From the IMG/VR virus record IMGVR_UViG_3300027782_000239, positions 1 through 31,965 of that record: a stretch of DNA of 31,965 nt. One strand, given 5' to 3'. This document shows positions 1 to 7,348 of the stretch, piece by piece. The translations under genes and the position numbers were made by a program. Under the pieces are notes generated by a model. It ran no database searches and had not been told where the DNA came from. It worked only from the letters and a program-made list of their open reading frames with translations. The stretch is from a virus. The stretch's first letter is position 1. Each line of letters opens with the position of its first letter.

Positions 1-177
1 GGAAAGTTCGACCGCGCAGTCGAAACAGTAGTGCCTTTTCTCATTCTTTGACTTAGGGTGAACACTGACAACAGTCCAGACTGCTTGCCTTCTTCCCTTT
101 TCAAACTCCGTTCCATAGTGTGCTTTGCAATAATCACACCAGATACCAACTTTTGTTCTAGTAACTGTCAAGGTCAT
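1..177 (-). CDS. CxxC zinc-ribbon protein, copy A (3' end cut by window edge)
   Basis: The first 59 codons of a small phage protein whose end lies outside the window. It starts with ATG at 177, inside the end of the DUF6378-like gene. Two CxxC pairs (CDYC near residue 14 and CFDC near residue 51) are spaced like a zinc ribbon. The full-length copy at 15,594-15,860 has 88 residues. The last full codon before the edge reads Leu-Ser here and Val-Ser in the other copies, which is the single mismatch of the 105-bp terminal repeat. Function is unknown; a nucleic-acid-binding role is only an inference from the zinc motif. Confidence 0.8.
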   Translation of the reverse strand, partial: MTLTVTRTKVGIWCDYCKAHYGTEFEKGRRQAVWTVVSVHPKSKNEKRHYCFDCAVELS

Positions 178-442
178 CCCAATCAGTTGATGCAATTTGT
201 CCAGCGATTGCAATGTAAGCTGCGCAGTCTTTGTAAGAGTCCTCGTGGTGAGGACTTTCTTGGATCCGTGCGACTTTGACGAGTGCCATGCAGATTGCGA
301 CTTGGTTTGGCTCGATTTGTACATCGAGATAACTTGACCAGAGTCTTGCAATGCGAAGGTGATTGATAGCTGGTGTGCCGTAGTCTGCACCTCTGTCGAG
401 GATAAGTCCTTTTGCTTCGTCAAGGATTTCATTGGCTTTCAT
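158..442 (-). CDS. DUF6378-like phage protein, copy A
   Basis: A 94-residue protein with the pattern of a short phage family I associate with DUF6378: an RG-DYG motif near residues 17-22, then NHLRIA, LWSSYL and a conserved run VAICMALVKVARIQ. No enzymatic function is established. It starts with ATG overlapping the stop of the upstream membrane-protein gene (ATGA). It differs from the copy B protein at only three positions (5, 12, 16). The last 20 bp overlap the start of the CxxC-protein gene. Confidence 0.82.
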   Translation of the reverse strand: MKANEILDEAKGLILDRGADYGTPAINHLRIARLWSSYLDVQIEPNQVAICMALVKVARIQESPHHEDSYKDCAAYIAIAGQIASTDWDDLDSY

Positions 443-582
443 TCTTGCCAGAACGCTTGTCGAGAGATATTGCGACCGCGTGTGTAACCTTCGCGCTTAC
501 CATCCTTGAAGCCTTGCCAGTACCAGATAAAGTTAGCGGATATAAATAACCCGACAACCCCTACAAAAGAAATCCAATTCAT
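439..582 (-). CDS. Small membrane protein, 47 aa, copy A
   Basis: A short gene starting with ATG at 582 after an AGGGG ribosome site six bases upstream. Residues 3-22 form a hydrophobic segment ending in WYW, followed by a basic tail (KDGKREGYTRGRN), so a single-span inner-membrane protein with a cytoplasmic basic tail is likely. The hydrophobic half differs from copy B while the 32 or so C-terminal residues are identical. Its stop overlaps the DUF6378-like start by ATGA. Function unknown; a lysis accessory or superinfection-exclusion role is possible but unsupported. Confidence 0.75.
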   Translation of the reverse strand: MNWISFVGVVGLFISANFIWYWQGFKDGKREGYTRGRNISRQAFWQE

Positions 583-654
583 TATTAGCCCCTAATGTGT
601 CGGTTCGTTCGACCTTCACACCTTTACGGTCTCACAGATAACTGACAGAATCAA
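583..654 (-). promoter_or_regulatory. Conserved non-coding leader, copy A
   Basis: One of the few real gaps in the copy. It is almost identical to 16,487-16,560 in copy B although the next gene downstream differs. It contains one of three GATAAC elements and a GGTCGAACGAACC stretch. I see no open frame across it. It probably carries a promoter or operator for the accessory and early genes below it, but no convincing -35/-10 pair can be assigned by eye. Confidence 0.4.
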
Positions 655-679
655 TTACATTTGATAACGAAATGATAAC
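637..679 (-). repeat. GATAAC triplet repeat, copy A
   Basis: GATAAC (plus-strand reading) occurs at 637-642, 663-668 and 674-679. The last two sit in an exact 8-bp direct repeat, TGATAACG, at an 11-bp period, about one helical turn. The same three sites with the same 26 and 11 bp spacings occur in copy B. They straddle the end of the 31-residue ORF and the leader, so they could bind a regulator. Two of the three overlap codons, so chance coding constraint is an alternative. Confidence 0.35.
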
Positions 680-750
680 GATTCTCCGAGATCTACTGCC
701 TCATCGAGCGTAGGTCGCAGTGGAACTATTGAATCAACGAGGCTTTCCAT
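655..750 (-). CDS. 31-residue conserved small ORF, copy A
   Basis: This ORF starts with ATG at 750, overlapping the end of the metallophosphoesterase gene by 17 bp, and has TAGG upstream as a weak ribosome site. Both copies keep the frame with only one residue change (Ser/Leu near residue 24); other base differences are silent. That pattern supports translation. The peptide is acidic in the middle (LDEAVDLGE) with no membrane segment. Function unknown. Confidence 0.45.
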   Translation of the reverse strand: MESLVDSIVPLRPTLDEAVDLGESLSFRYQM

Positions 751-1483
751 AGCGCCTACCACTGACAAGGAAAGTGCCATCCTTTTCGATATAGACAAGC
801 TGAACATTGACACGCTTGCCATCGGTCTCGATGGTTGCAAAGGCTTGTTGCCAGTTAGCCGTTCCCTTGGTGTATCCAGCCTGCTTGAAGTTCATCAGGT
901 TGCCTACTTCAACCCCATGGATAACACGCCCTAGAACGCCACCAGAGGCCTCTGTGAAGGCACTACGCCCTGCCCTATGAGTGTGTCCACATATGACGCT
1001 CTTGCCATGCCTACGCGCTGCGCCAAGGGCTGTAAGGCCAGCGTTAGGATTGATGCCCTGCTCATCCCCATGGATAGCAATCCAATTAGGTGCAATGGCC
1101 ATTGGCTTCTTATGGAATGTAATTCCTAATTCATCTAGGTGCATGAACTTTTCAAACTTCAATTCTGGCAATGCTAGAAATGCCGGTATCTTTTTCATAA
1201 TTACGTTGTATAGCCGGTCTGTGTGGTTAGACCGAATCATGTCTGTTACTTGTAAGTCGTATAGTGTCTGAACAGCAAGGTCGCGATCTTCTCCAAGAGT
1301 CTGCTCGTACCAGCCTGGTGTTCCTTCTGTCCATCGTGAGATCTGTGGTAAGTCGATTTCGTCGCCAATCGTGACGACTTTGTGAGGCTTCCAAGCGCGG
1401 ATAAACGCCCCAAGGTTTTTGACTGCGACTTCATCATGATACGGAACCTGTAAATCTGAAACGACTACAGTGCGTTGAATCAT
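734..1483 (-). CDS. Calcineurin-like metallophosphoesterase, copy A
   Basis: A 249-residue metal-dependent phosphoesterase. The motifs are in order: SDLQ (residues 9-12), GDEID (40-44), SNHTD in the first third, IHGDE and CGHTHR in the second half. The first motif has Gln where the classical family has D-x-H, so one metal ligand is substituted. Phage enzymes of this class are proposed to act on nucleic acid ends or cyclic nucleotides, but the substrate cannot be told here. Its start overlaps the stop of the acidic-protein gene (ATGA). Seven residues differ from copy B. Confidence 0.88.
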   Translation of the reverse strand: MIQRTVVVSDLQVPYHDEVAVKNLGAFIRAWKPHKVVTIGDEIDLPQISRWTEGTPGWYEQTLGEDRDLAVQTLYDLQVTDMIRSNHTDRLYNVIMKKIPAFLALPELKFEKFMHLDELGITFHKKPMAIAPNWIAIHGDEQGINPNAGLTALGAARRHGKSVICGHTHRAGRSAFTEASGGVLGRVIHGVEVGNLMNFKQAGYTKGTANWQQAFATIETDGKRVNVQLVYIEKDGTFLVSGRRYGKPR

Positions 1484-1701
1484 TCATCCTCATCATCTTC
1501 ATATGGGATAGAGTCAATCTTGTTAGGCAAGGCAGGAAGTAACCAGTCAGGATAAGTTGCGCGATCAGAGATGATGGCCAGACATATATCAATAGCAAAG
1601 CCAGCCCTGCGAAGGCTTTTGTAGAACTCATGCATGGCAATGCTGTACGCATCTAACTTAGAGTAAGTATCTAAATCAATGACCTTCTTAGTCCTTGCCA
1701 T
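1480..1701 (-). CDS. Unknown acidic-tailed protein, 73 aa, copy A
   Basis: I do not recognise this protein. The N-terminus is basic (MARTKKVIDLD), the middle looks helical (IAMHEFYKSLRRAGFAIDICLAII), and the C-terminus is strongly acidic (YEDDEDE). It lies between the membrane-protein pair and the metallophosphoesterase and overlaps the latter by 4 bp. The copy B version has one more residue (an extra Lys/Arg near position 4) and a few changes in the middle. Confidence 0.75.
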   Translation of the reverse strand: MARTKKVIDLDTYSKLDAYSIAMHEFYKSLRRAGFAIDICLAIISDRATYPDWLLPALPNKIDSIPYEDDEDE

Positions 1702-1709
1702 GGCAATAA

Positions 1710-1859
1710 TTATCGCTCTAGAAGTATGTTGTAAATCTCATCGACTCGCGCATTGAGTCGCTTTATTTCACCAAGCAGATGTGTAATTACATAACCTGCT
1801 AGTCCACCTACAATGCCAAGAGTGGCAATGTAGATAGTGAACATGTCATTAGATGTCAT
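1710..1859 (-). CDS. Small membrane protein with coiled coil (lysis accessory candidate), copy A
   Basis: A 49-residue protein with one membrane span at about residues 9-28 (YIATLGIVGGLAGYVITHLL) followed by a helical charged stretch with a heptad-like pattern (EIKRLNARVDEIYNILLER). It directly follows the holin candidate and overlaps it by 11 bp. Two small membrane proteins after an endolysin are common in actinophage lysis cassettes, so a second holin or spanin-like role is inferred. ATG at 1859 is preferred over upstream starts because it matches copy B. Confidence 0.72.
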   Translation of the reverse strand: MTSNDMFTIYIATLGIVGGLAGYVITHLLGEIKRLNARVDEIYNILLER

Positions 1860-2040
1860 TCTTACCAATACCCATTGCCTTATCTGTTGGAGATAACCAA
1901 CGAATGATTGGTGGTAAGCATGAGCCAAGTCCAGCAGCTATAAGCGCCTTAGGATCTGTCACTCCTGCTGCGTAAAGGCTCAACACCGATACAAGGAAGG
2001 CTCTAGCCCAAGAACCTGCTGCTGTCTTTAGTTCATTCAT
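1849..2040 (-). CDS. Putative holin, copy A
   Basis: A 63-residue protein with two hydrophobic stretches (about residues 12-26 and 31-47, separated by GVTDPK) and a short polar tail. The size, the pattern and the position just after the peptidase lysin fit a small actinophage holin, similar in style to r1t-type holins. It would form lesions in the inner membrane for endolysin release. The start overlaps the lysin gene by 8 bp. The tail (GIGKNDI) is longer than in copy B. Confidence 0.65.
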   Translation of the reverse strand: MNELKTAAGSWARAFLVSVLSLYAAGVTDPKALIAAGLGSCLPPIIRWLSPTDKAMGIGKNDI

Positions 2041-2458
2041 TCTTTCCCCCTAGCATAGGTATTTGAAAAAACTTACCATCAGCGTCAGCTTCTTTCGCAA
2101 ACGAGATGTGAATGTGGTGGTTGTGAGCATTGATGCCATCGTATTTGCGCCAAGCCCAACGCTTCTTTGCACTAGCAATCTTTCCCATGTGGATAATGTA
2201 AGTAATTCGCCGCTCGCCATTCTTAGCAGCAAGTCGTATCTGATCTGCCAGATATACGGACTGCCCTTTTTGCTTGGACAAGTCAGCATCAACGTCGATG
2301 GCGCGTACCCAACCCTCAGCATCTGGATTGTGATCAGAGACAGTTCTACTATGTCGGGTATCCCCAAGCCAGCCGTCTGATGTTCTATCTCTATCCGCGA
2401 AGGAATCATCTATCTGTAACCTAAGTTGTGAAGCAGCTTTACTGAGTCTTGGCTTCAT
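2033..2458 (-). CDS. M15-type peptidoglycan peptidase (endolysin), copy A
   Basis: A 141-residue protein resembling D-Ala-D-Ala carboxypeptidase or L-Ala-D-Glu peptidase lysins. Probable zinc ligands are His43 in SDHNPD, Asp55 in AIDVD and His117 in HHIHISF, in the usual H...D...HxH order. There is no cell-wall-binding domain. ATG at 2458 is chosen because GAGGA sits eight bases upstream; longer in-frame starts would run deep into the upstream tail gene. It already overlaps that gene by 20 bp. With the holin it would make the main lysis pair. Confidence 0.85.
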   Translation of the reverse strand: MKPRLSKAASQLRLQIDDSFADRDRTSDGWLGDTRHSRTVSDHNPDAEGWVRAIDVDADLSKQKGQSVYLADQIRLAAKNGERRITYIIHMGKIASAKKRWAWRKYDGINAHNHHIHISFAKEADADGKFFQIPMLGGKNE

Positions 2459-2741
2459 GGGAAGAATCCTCACATGTCCATAGACAAGTTGCCTCGTCAA
2501 GTATTGCAACGTCATGACACTTAGGTGCAATAAAAGCATCGCGTGCATGATTGTATGACATGCCTACGCCTGCGTAATTCTTACGAATCTTCCCGTTGTA
2601 TGAAGTGCGTTTGCATACTTGGTTACGGAAATTGCTGTACCAAGTCTCAGGGTCTAAGCCATCTATTAGTTCAGTTTCATCTTTACCTGTAATAACTTCG
2701 GTAACTATGTTATTAGAATCTAAAAAAGCATAATGAGCCAT
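2439..2741 (-). CDS. Tail-associated protein of the MAHYAFLD type, copy A
   Basis: A 100-residue protein opening with MAHYAFLDSNNIVTEVITG. This matches a small family common in marine and freshwater phages (cyanophages included), where it is found among virion genes. CKRTSYN, RKNYAG, DAFI-PKCHD and a terminal CLWTCED are the recognisable parts. Its exact structural role is unknown. The start shares one base with the stop of the glycine-rich gene (TAATG), suggesting coupled translation with the tail tip. Confidence 0.72.
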   Translation of the reverse strand: MAHYAFLDSNNIVTEVITGKDETELIDGLDPETWYSNFRNQVCKRTSYNGKIRKNYAGVGMSYNHARDAFIAPKCHDVAILDEATCLWTCEDSSHEAKTQ

Positions 2742-3631
2742 TAGATAGTTACCGTTCCTGTTCCTGCGGTAAATGAATAAATCTTGTAACCGCCAGTTGT
2801 AGTTTTTGCGTAAGTCAAACCGCCGCCAATAGTTGTTAAATCAGCTTGTGAATCGGGGTAACGGATGATGACAATTCCAGAACCTCCATTACCACCGTTA
2901 CCCGTGTGATTAGTTAGGAAAGCACCGCCACCGCCGCCGCCACCAGTGTTAGCTGTACCTGCAGTTCCATTGTTATTACCACCGCCTGCACCTGCTCCAC
3001 CGCCGCCGCCAGAACCACCTGCGCCAGCAGTGCCACCAAATGTTGTTGCTCCACCGCCACCACCAGCATAAGTAACTGCGCTGCCTGAATATGAATTAGA
3101 TGTGCCAGCGCCACCTGTGCCACCTGTTGTACTTGTTCCATTACCGCCTACAGCACCTGCTCCGCCACCACCACCGTTACCATAATTAGGTGCGCTTCCA
3201 CCTGCTGCGCTTCCACCATTGTTACCTTGTGATGGAGATGTTGATGGGGTATTGCCTGCTGCACCTGAAAAAGGCGATGGAAAAAAAGAACCGCCACCGC
3301 CAGAACCACCAGCGCCTGGCCCACCTGAAGCTGCTTGACCAGTTCCATAGCCACCGCCTGCACTTGTTATTGTGCTAAATACCGAGCTACTTCCTTGTGT
3401 TCCTGCAACACCAGCAGAGCCATTACTTCCACCAGAACCACCACCACCTACGGTTACAGTAAATGATCCGCTAATTGCAAAGGCTGTTGATGTACGGAAT
3501 CCACCAGCACCACCGCCAGAACCACCAGCGTTACCAGCACCACCACCACCTGCAACTACAAGGTAATCAACAGATGTAGGTGGTACGGCTACTTGGCCTT
3601 TGTGTTGTGCTGCAATTATTGTGCCAATCAT
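2741..3631 (-). CDS. Glycine-rich tail-tip / adhesin-like protein, copy A
   Basis: A 296-residue protein. After a short N-terminal part with VDYLVVAGGGGAG, about 200 residues are runs of Gly with Ser, Ala, Thr and Asn; it ends with GIVIIRYPDS and a short beta-rich tail. Glycine-rich domains of this kind pack as polyglycine-II helices in phage adhesins and sit at the fibre or tail tip, so a receptor-contact role is likely. ATG at 3631 shares a base with the upstream stop. The Gly-rich part differs widely from copy B, while the ends are similar. Confidence 0.72.
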   Translation of the reverse strand: MIGTIIAAQHKGQVAVPPTSVDYLVVAGGGGAGNAGGSGGGAGGFRTSTAFAISGSFTVTVGGGGSGGSNGSAGVAGTQGSSSVFSTITSAGGGYGTGQAASGGPGAGGSGGGGSFFPSPFSGAAGNTPSTSPSQGNNGGSAAGGSAPNYGNGGGGGAGAVGGNGTSTTGGTGGAGTSNSYSGSAVTYAGGGGGATTFGGTAGAGGSGGGGGAGAGGGNNNGTAGTANTGGGGGGGAFLTNHTGNGGNGGSGIVIIRYPDSQADLTTIGGGLTYAKTTTGGYKIYSFTAGTGTVTI

Positions 3632-4020
3632 TATGCGATTGCTCCCACTACATACCATGTATCAGTTGCAACTTTAATACAGGCAGCGCTCTTATATTGT
3701 GCAAGGGTAGGAGATGCGGCAGTTGCGCCAGCACTAAGTACGGTAGTAGTACCGCTAGTTACCGCTGAAATTGTGCAAGTACCAGCACCAATATTTAGCA
3801 CGGTAATAACTGATCCGACAGGAATAGCCACGGATGCGTTAGTTGGAATCTTAAAGGCTATCGCTGTTGCCTTGTTCATCTGTACAAGTGTCTGATATGA
3901 ATCTGCTAATACTGCTGTGTAATCGGCAGTCTGTGTTGTTTGCAATGTGAACGACACAAGGCCATTGAACATTGCAGCGCTCATCACGTCACCGGTTATT
4001 GCTGGAAATCCTGTTGCCAT
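3631..4020 (-). CDS. Small tail/fibre protein, 129 aa, copy A
   Basis: A protein rich in Thr, Ala, Val and Ile with a beta-strand look and no charged core. It opens with MATGFPAITGDVMSAAMFNGLV, a pattern seen in small tail-fibre or collar proteins of environmental phages. Position between a minor tail protein and the glycine-rich tip supports a distal tail location. The first 20 or so residues are shared with copy B; much of the rest has diverged. No enzymatic motif is visible. Confidence 0.6.
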   Translation of the reverse strand: MATGFPAITGDVMSAAMFNGLVSFTLQTTQTADYTAVLADSYQTLVQMNKATAIAFKIPTNASVAIPVGSVITVLNIGAGTCTISAVTSGTTTVLSAGATAASPTLAQYKSAACIKVATDTWYVVGAIA

Positions 4021-4029
4021 TATTACTCC

Positions 4030-5289
4030 TTAGTATGATAAAACGCTAGTGCCAAGGATACCGTATAGGGAACTTCCTATAATGAATCCATCGATGATTG
4101 GTTCTTGCGTGGTGAGGGTTGTTTTCCAAGTGTTAGGTGTAATTGCATGAGCGATGCCTTGGACTTGGAGAGTCTTAGTTATTGTAGATCCGCCGGGCTG
4201 TGTGTTAGTTATCTGGACTTGGTCAAAGTAATCAAGGTCAAGAGCTGCCGTAACCCCAGTTGTGTAACTGGCAGTCATCAAGTCAAGGGTCATAGAGTCA
4301 ATGCGAATAGTTGTGTCTTTATGTGATGCTACATAGGCTCTAGCTATGTTGAGTGCTTCTTCATCGGACTCAACAATTAGGTTTGAGTATGATAGGCTAT
4401 GGGTAAAATAGGTCGTAACGCTTGCGCTATCGGTTGATGTTTGAGCAGTACCACCAGTGCGCTGTGCAGATACGTTATTGACTACCTGCTTGTCATCAAA
4501 GGCAAAGGCTACGTTTGCATAATTAATGCCAGTGCCATCCTGATTAAAAATAGTCGGGGCAGTGGCAGCAGCCGCTAAAACCTGAGAGCGAGACTTGAAG
4601 ACTGCAACGCCATTAGGATCCATGTAGAAAGCGCCATACTCCGACTGCTCTACATTACGAGCTGCTTGAAGCACTGAACGCACTGAAGTATCAACAGATG
4701 ACGCTTGGCAGGTTGAACTGCCAGTTGCAATTGTTCTCATGCTTGAAGGCCATGACACCATGTCCAAAATTCTGCCTAAACGTGTGCCAGTTGTTTCTGA
4801 TGCTACGCCACCAGTGATTGTCGTGATGTTAGACATATTGAACAAGCGGAAGGCATCGACGCAGGAAATGTCCACATAGGCAATGTCTTGACCTACTGGA
4901 TAAGTGTAGCGATAGTCAGTTGTATAGCCTGAGAAGATGTTGTAAGCAGTACCGTTGTCAGCAGTGATGCGTACTTTTCTGAGGGGCTGTAAGTAGGTGT
5001 AGTAAGGCGATGTAGTGTTCTGTGGATTGAAGTCACCATTAGGGTCTAATACACGTATAACAGCAGTGCCAGCCTCATAAAGGTCTTGATTGATGTTTCT
5101 GCCTCTGCGTGTGTCAATCTTGATTGTCTGAGCCGTTACATCAGCAATGAGGGCTGGTGTTGTGCTAGCGCCTAAAGTTCCTATGCCACCAAGTTTTCCG
5201 TAGAGCGGATCACCAATTGTAAATGGGACACCAAATATCGGGCCATCTGAGAAGTTGATAGTTACCGTAAGGGTTGCTGGCAAGGCCAT
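4030..5289 (-). CDS. Minor tail protein downstream of tape measure, copy A
   Basis: A 419-residue structural protein immediately after the tape measure, the usual place for a distal tail or tail-hub protein. The N-terminal 170 residues (IKIDTRRGRNINQDLYEAG, NGDFNPQNT, FSGYTTDYRYTY) resemble minor tail proteins of small actinophages. The C-terminal part is beta-rich with DLDYFDQVQITN. Start ATG shares one base with the tape measure stop. It differs from copy B by scattered substitutions only. The hub assignment rests on position. Confidence 0.75.
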   Translation of the reverse strand: MALPATLTVTINFSDGPIFGVPFTIGDPLYGKLGGIGTLGASTTPALIADVTAQTIKIDTRRGRNINQDLYEAGTAVIRVLDPNGDFNPQNTTSPYYTYLQPLRKVRITADNGTAYNIFSGYTTDYRYTYPVGQDIAYVDISCVDAFRLFNMSNITTITGGVASETTGTRLGRILDMVSWPSSMRTIATGSSTCQASSVDTSVRSVLQAARNVEQSEYGAFYMDPNGVAVFKSRSQVLAAAATAPTIFNQDGTGINYANVAFAFDDKQVVNNVSAQRTGGTAQTSTDSASVTTYFTHSLSYSNLIVESDEEALNIARAYVASHKDTTIRIDSMTLDLMTASYTTGVTAALDLDYFDQVQITNTQPGGSTITKTLQVQGIAHAITPNTWKTTLTTQEPIIDGFIIGSSLYGILGTSVLSY

Positions 5290-6791
5290 TAGAGAACCCT
5301 AACGCCAGACCAACTACCGCCTGAACCGCCTGATTGAGAAGATGTTTCTAAAGATGCGCCAAGCATTGTTGCAAGGTCGCGTTCAGTAATTACGTTACCT
5401 TGTGGATAGATATTGACGACGGTCGGTAAGTTAGTTGCAAGTCCACCTGCTTGACCACGATAAGCACTGTCAAATTGTCCACCAACTGCAGCATCCATTG
5501 GATTATTAGTCATAGGTGTGGTTACTGGTGCGCTCGGTGGCGATGGTTGTCCTTGAACAGGAATGCCAAGTTTAGCAATTTGTGCTGCTATCTTCTCTAG
5601 GTAATCTAACCACTCAGTAAATGGATTCTTGGCGCTAGGCAAGTTTTTTAGGTAAATAGATAATTCTTTAGTCTTGCCTTCAACGTTTGCAAGTTCATTG
5701 GCAATACGCACAACCTCATCAGCATTGCCGCTAAGAATCGCCATCTGTAATTCTAAACGCTTACGATCTTCTTCTGATACTTTGCCTTTTAGTGCTGCAA
5801 CAATTTGAATTTGTGCAAGGTCAAAAATGGCTGATGCTTTCTTGACAAGAGCTGAATCCTTTTGTGATTTTAGTAATGCTTTCTGCTGTGCAGCTATTGC
5901 AGCGGCTCTCTTCTTGGCATCTGTTTCAGCCTTTATTGCTGCTGCTTTATTAGACGCAGTTAGATCTTGATTGGCAATGGTTGTACTCATGCCAAATGGC
6001 TTTGCTACTGTAAAGCCTTTACGAAACTCACTAAAGGATAGAACCTGTATAACTCTAGCTGCATATTCAGCAGCAGTTTGCATCTTTAGAACAAGACCAT
6101 CCACGCTCTTTGAACCTGAGACTGTAACCAAAGCATCGACAAGAGACTTACCTATAATTTCAGATGCGTTCTCTGAGGCTATTGATAGTTTGTTTATCTG
6201 TGCTGTATAACTGTTAGCGGCTAATACACCCTGTCCAGCAAACAACTGTGTGAGTTTTGCTTGGATATCAGCGAATGAAGCACTGGCTAATTCAGTCTTA
6301 GTAAGTCCAAGGTTGAGTTGTCTAAGTCCACGAGTGTTGCCTACATAGGCCTGTGATAATGCCTGAGAAACGGTAACAATGTCGAGGCCAGTTGCAGCCG
6401 TTACGTCAAGACTTTGATTGAGAATCTCTTGTGACTTTGCAAGTGAGCCAGTAGTCTGCAATATCTTTACATATGCAGGTTGTAACTGATCACGATTGAT
6501 GCCGGTAATCTGTTCGAGGGTGTTGAGATAAGCATTGGCATTTGCTGTGCCAAAGGCTAATCCAAGGTTCTTGATGCTCTGAGTAAGTCGTGTAGTTTCA
6601 CCTTCTTGTTCAGCAAATGCTCGCACCGCAGTCTTTGAATAATTGACTAAGGCTCGTGTGCCAAAGGCAAGACCAAATGCTGAAGCTAATTGCTTAGCAG
6701 ATCTTGTCAGACTTGCTGTTGCTTTATCAGCCTTACTAAATGCCTTCTTGCCAGTGAACTCAGCAGCTAAATCAATCTTTACTACTGGCAT
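5289..6791 (-). CDS. Tape measure protein (500 aa), copy A
   Basis: This is the longest tail gene, rich in Ala, Lys and Gln and mostly helical. The N-terminus (VVKIDLAAEFTGKKAF) and the block with YLNTLEQITGINRDQLQPAY are typical of short tape measures. Using about 1.5 angstrom per residue, the tail would be near 75 nm (inference). The last 70 or so residues are nearly identical to copy B, as is the block around KRAAAIAAQQKALL. The stretch between about 230 and 270 is different and about 31 residues shorter. Confidence 0.88.
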   Translation of the reverse strand: MPVVKIDLAAEFTGKKAFSKADKATASLTRSAKQLASAFGLAFGTRALVNYSKTAVRAFAEQEGETTRLTQSIKNLGLAFGTANANAYLNTLEQITGINRDQLQPAYVKILQTTGSLAKSQEILNQSLDVTAATGLDIVTVSQALSQAYVGNTRGLRQLNLGLTKTELASASFADIQAKLTQLFAGQGVLAANSYTAQINKLSIASENASEIIGKSLVDALVTVSGSKSVDGLVLKMQTAAEYAARVIQVLSFSEFRKGFTVAKPFGMSTTIANQDLTASNKAAAIKAETDAKKRAAAIAAQQKALLKSQKDSALVKKASAIFDLAQIQIVAALKGKVSEEDRKRLELQMAILSGNADEVVRIANELANVEGKTKELSIYLKNLPSAKNPFTEWLDYLEKIAAQIAKLGIPVQGQPSPPSAPVTTPMTNNPMDAAVGGQFDSAYRGQAGGLATNLPTVVNIYPQGNVITERDLATMLGASLETSSQSGGSGGSWSGVRVL

Positions 6792-7348
6792 TATTTGCTC
6801 ACCTTAGCCCTTTTGTTTAGGTTATCTTTAGCCTTCTCTATGGCCTTCAATACGCCATCCTGAGCCTTACCCTGATCTTCTTCATAAGCGCGATACAAGG
6901 CGCGACCTTCAAATGCACCTTTGCCTTTGAAATCACTTGAATACTTATTCTCAATGTTCTTGACAAAAGTACTGCCTGGTGTTTTGCGACCAGCAGTTTC
7001 ATAGATAGATCCGGCAGCTGTCTTATTGAACAGTTGCGCTAAAGAACGGAAACCACGAGAGTTAGGCTTTGATGGACTTGTCTTATATCCAACGTTAGCC
7101 TTGACAACTGATGCAACGTATTTAGGAAACTTGGTATTAGAGAATGCAGAACTTTGAGCAGTAATTTGTTTGCCAAAGACTGACCAGTTAGAAATTATTT
7201 GAGACTCATTAGGCAAGTAACCACGAGCATTACGAACAACAGGTTTTAGAGCAGCAGCTAACTCTTTAGGTAATTCTTTAGCCAAGTCAGGAGTGAATTG
7301 TCTTAGAGCCGAACGAAGTTCAACCGCGCCCTTTACGCTTACTGGCAT
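6791..7348 (-). CDS. HK97 gp10-like / minor tail protein, copy A
   Basis: A 185-residue basic protein. Residues 1-50 (MPVSVKGAVELRSALRQF, DLAKELPKEL) resemble HK97 gp10-type tail completion proteins; the middle has diverged from copy B and is 37 residues shorter. The motif GSIYETAGRK and a final YRAYEEDQGK block are kept. ATG at 7348 follows AGGAG seven bases upstream, better than the earlier in-frame start. The first 29 bp overlap the end of the frameshifted chaperone. Position between chaperone and tape measure is unusual for gp10, so the name is tentative. Confidence 0.6.
   Translation of the reverse strand: MPVSVKGAVELRSALRQFTPDLAKELPKELAAALKPVVRNARGYLPNESQIISNWSVFGKQITAQSSAFSNTKFPKYVASVVKANVGYKTSPSKPNSRGFRSLAQLFNKTAAGSIYETAGRKTPGSTFVKNIENKYSSDFKGKGAFEGRALYRAYEEDQGKAQDGVLKAIEKAKDNLNKRAKVSK

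Noticed and set aside
2050-2409. 119-residue alternative frame inside the lysin gene, present in both copies
   Set aside because: Present twice because the lysin is conserved. No ribosome site, and the protein looks like a frame shadow, whereas the M15 motifs are in the other frame.
2914-3363. Minus-strand frames of Val, Gln, Leu and Ala repeats
   Set aside because: They are the off-frame reading of the Gly-rich codons of the tail-tip gene, and have no ribosome site or conservation of their own.
2741-3631. CRISPR-like or minisatellite array
   Set aside because: The repetition is codon-level Gly/Ala/Ser repetition in a coding frame, with no constant repeat and spacer lengths.
3372-3768. Plus-strand Pro-rich frames opposite the glycine-rich gene
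   Set aside because: They are the antisense of GGN codons (Pro/Ala-rich by necessity). No other plus-strand gene is supported anywhere in the window.
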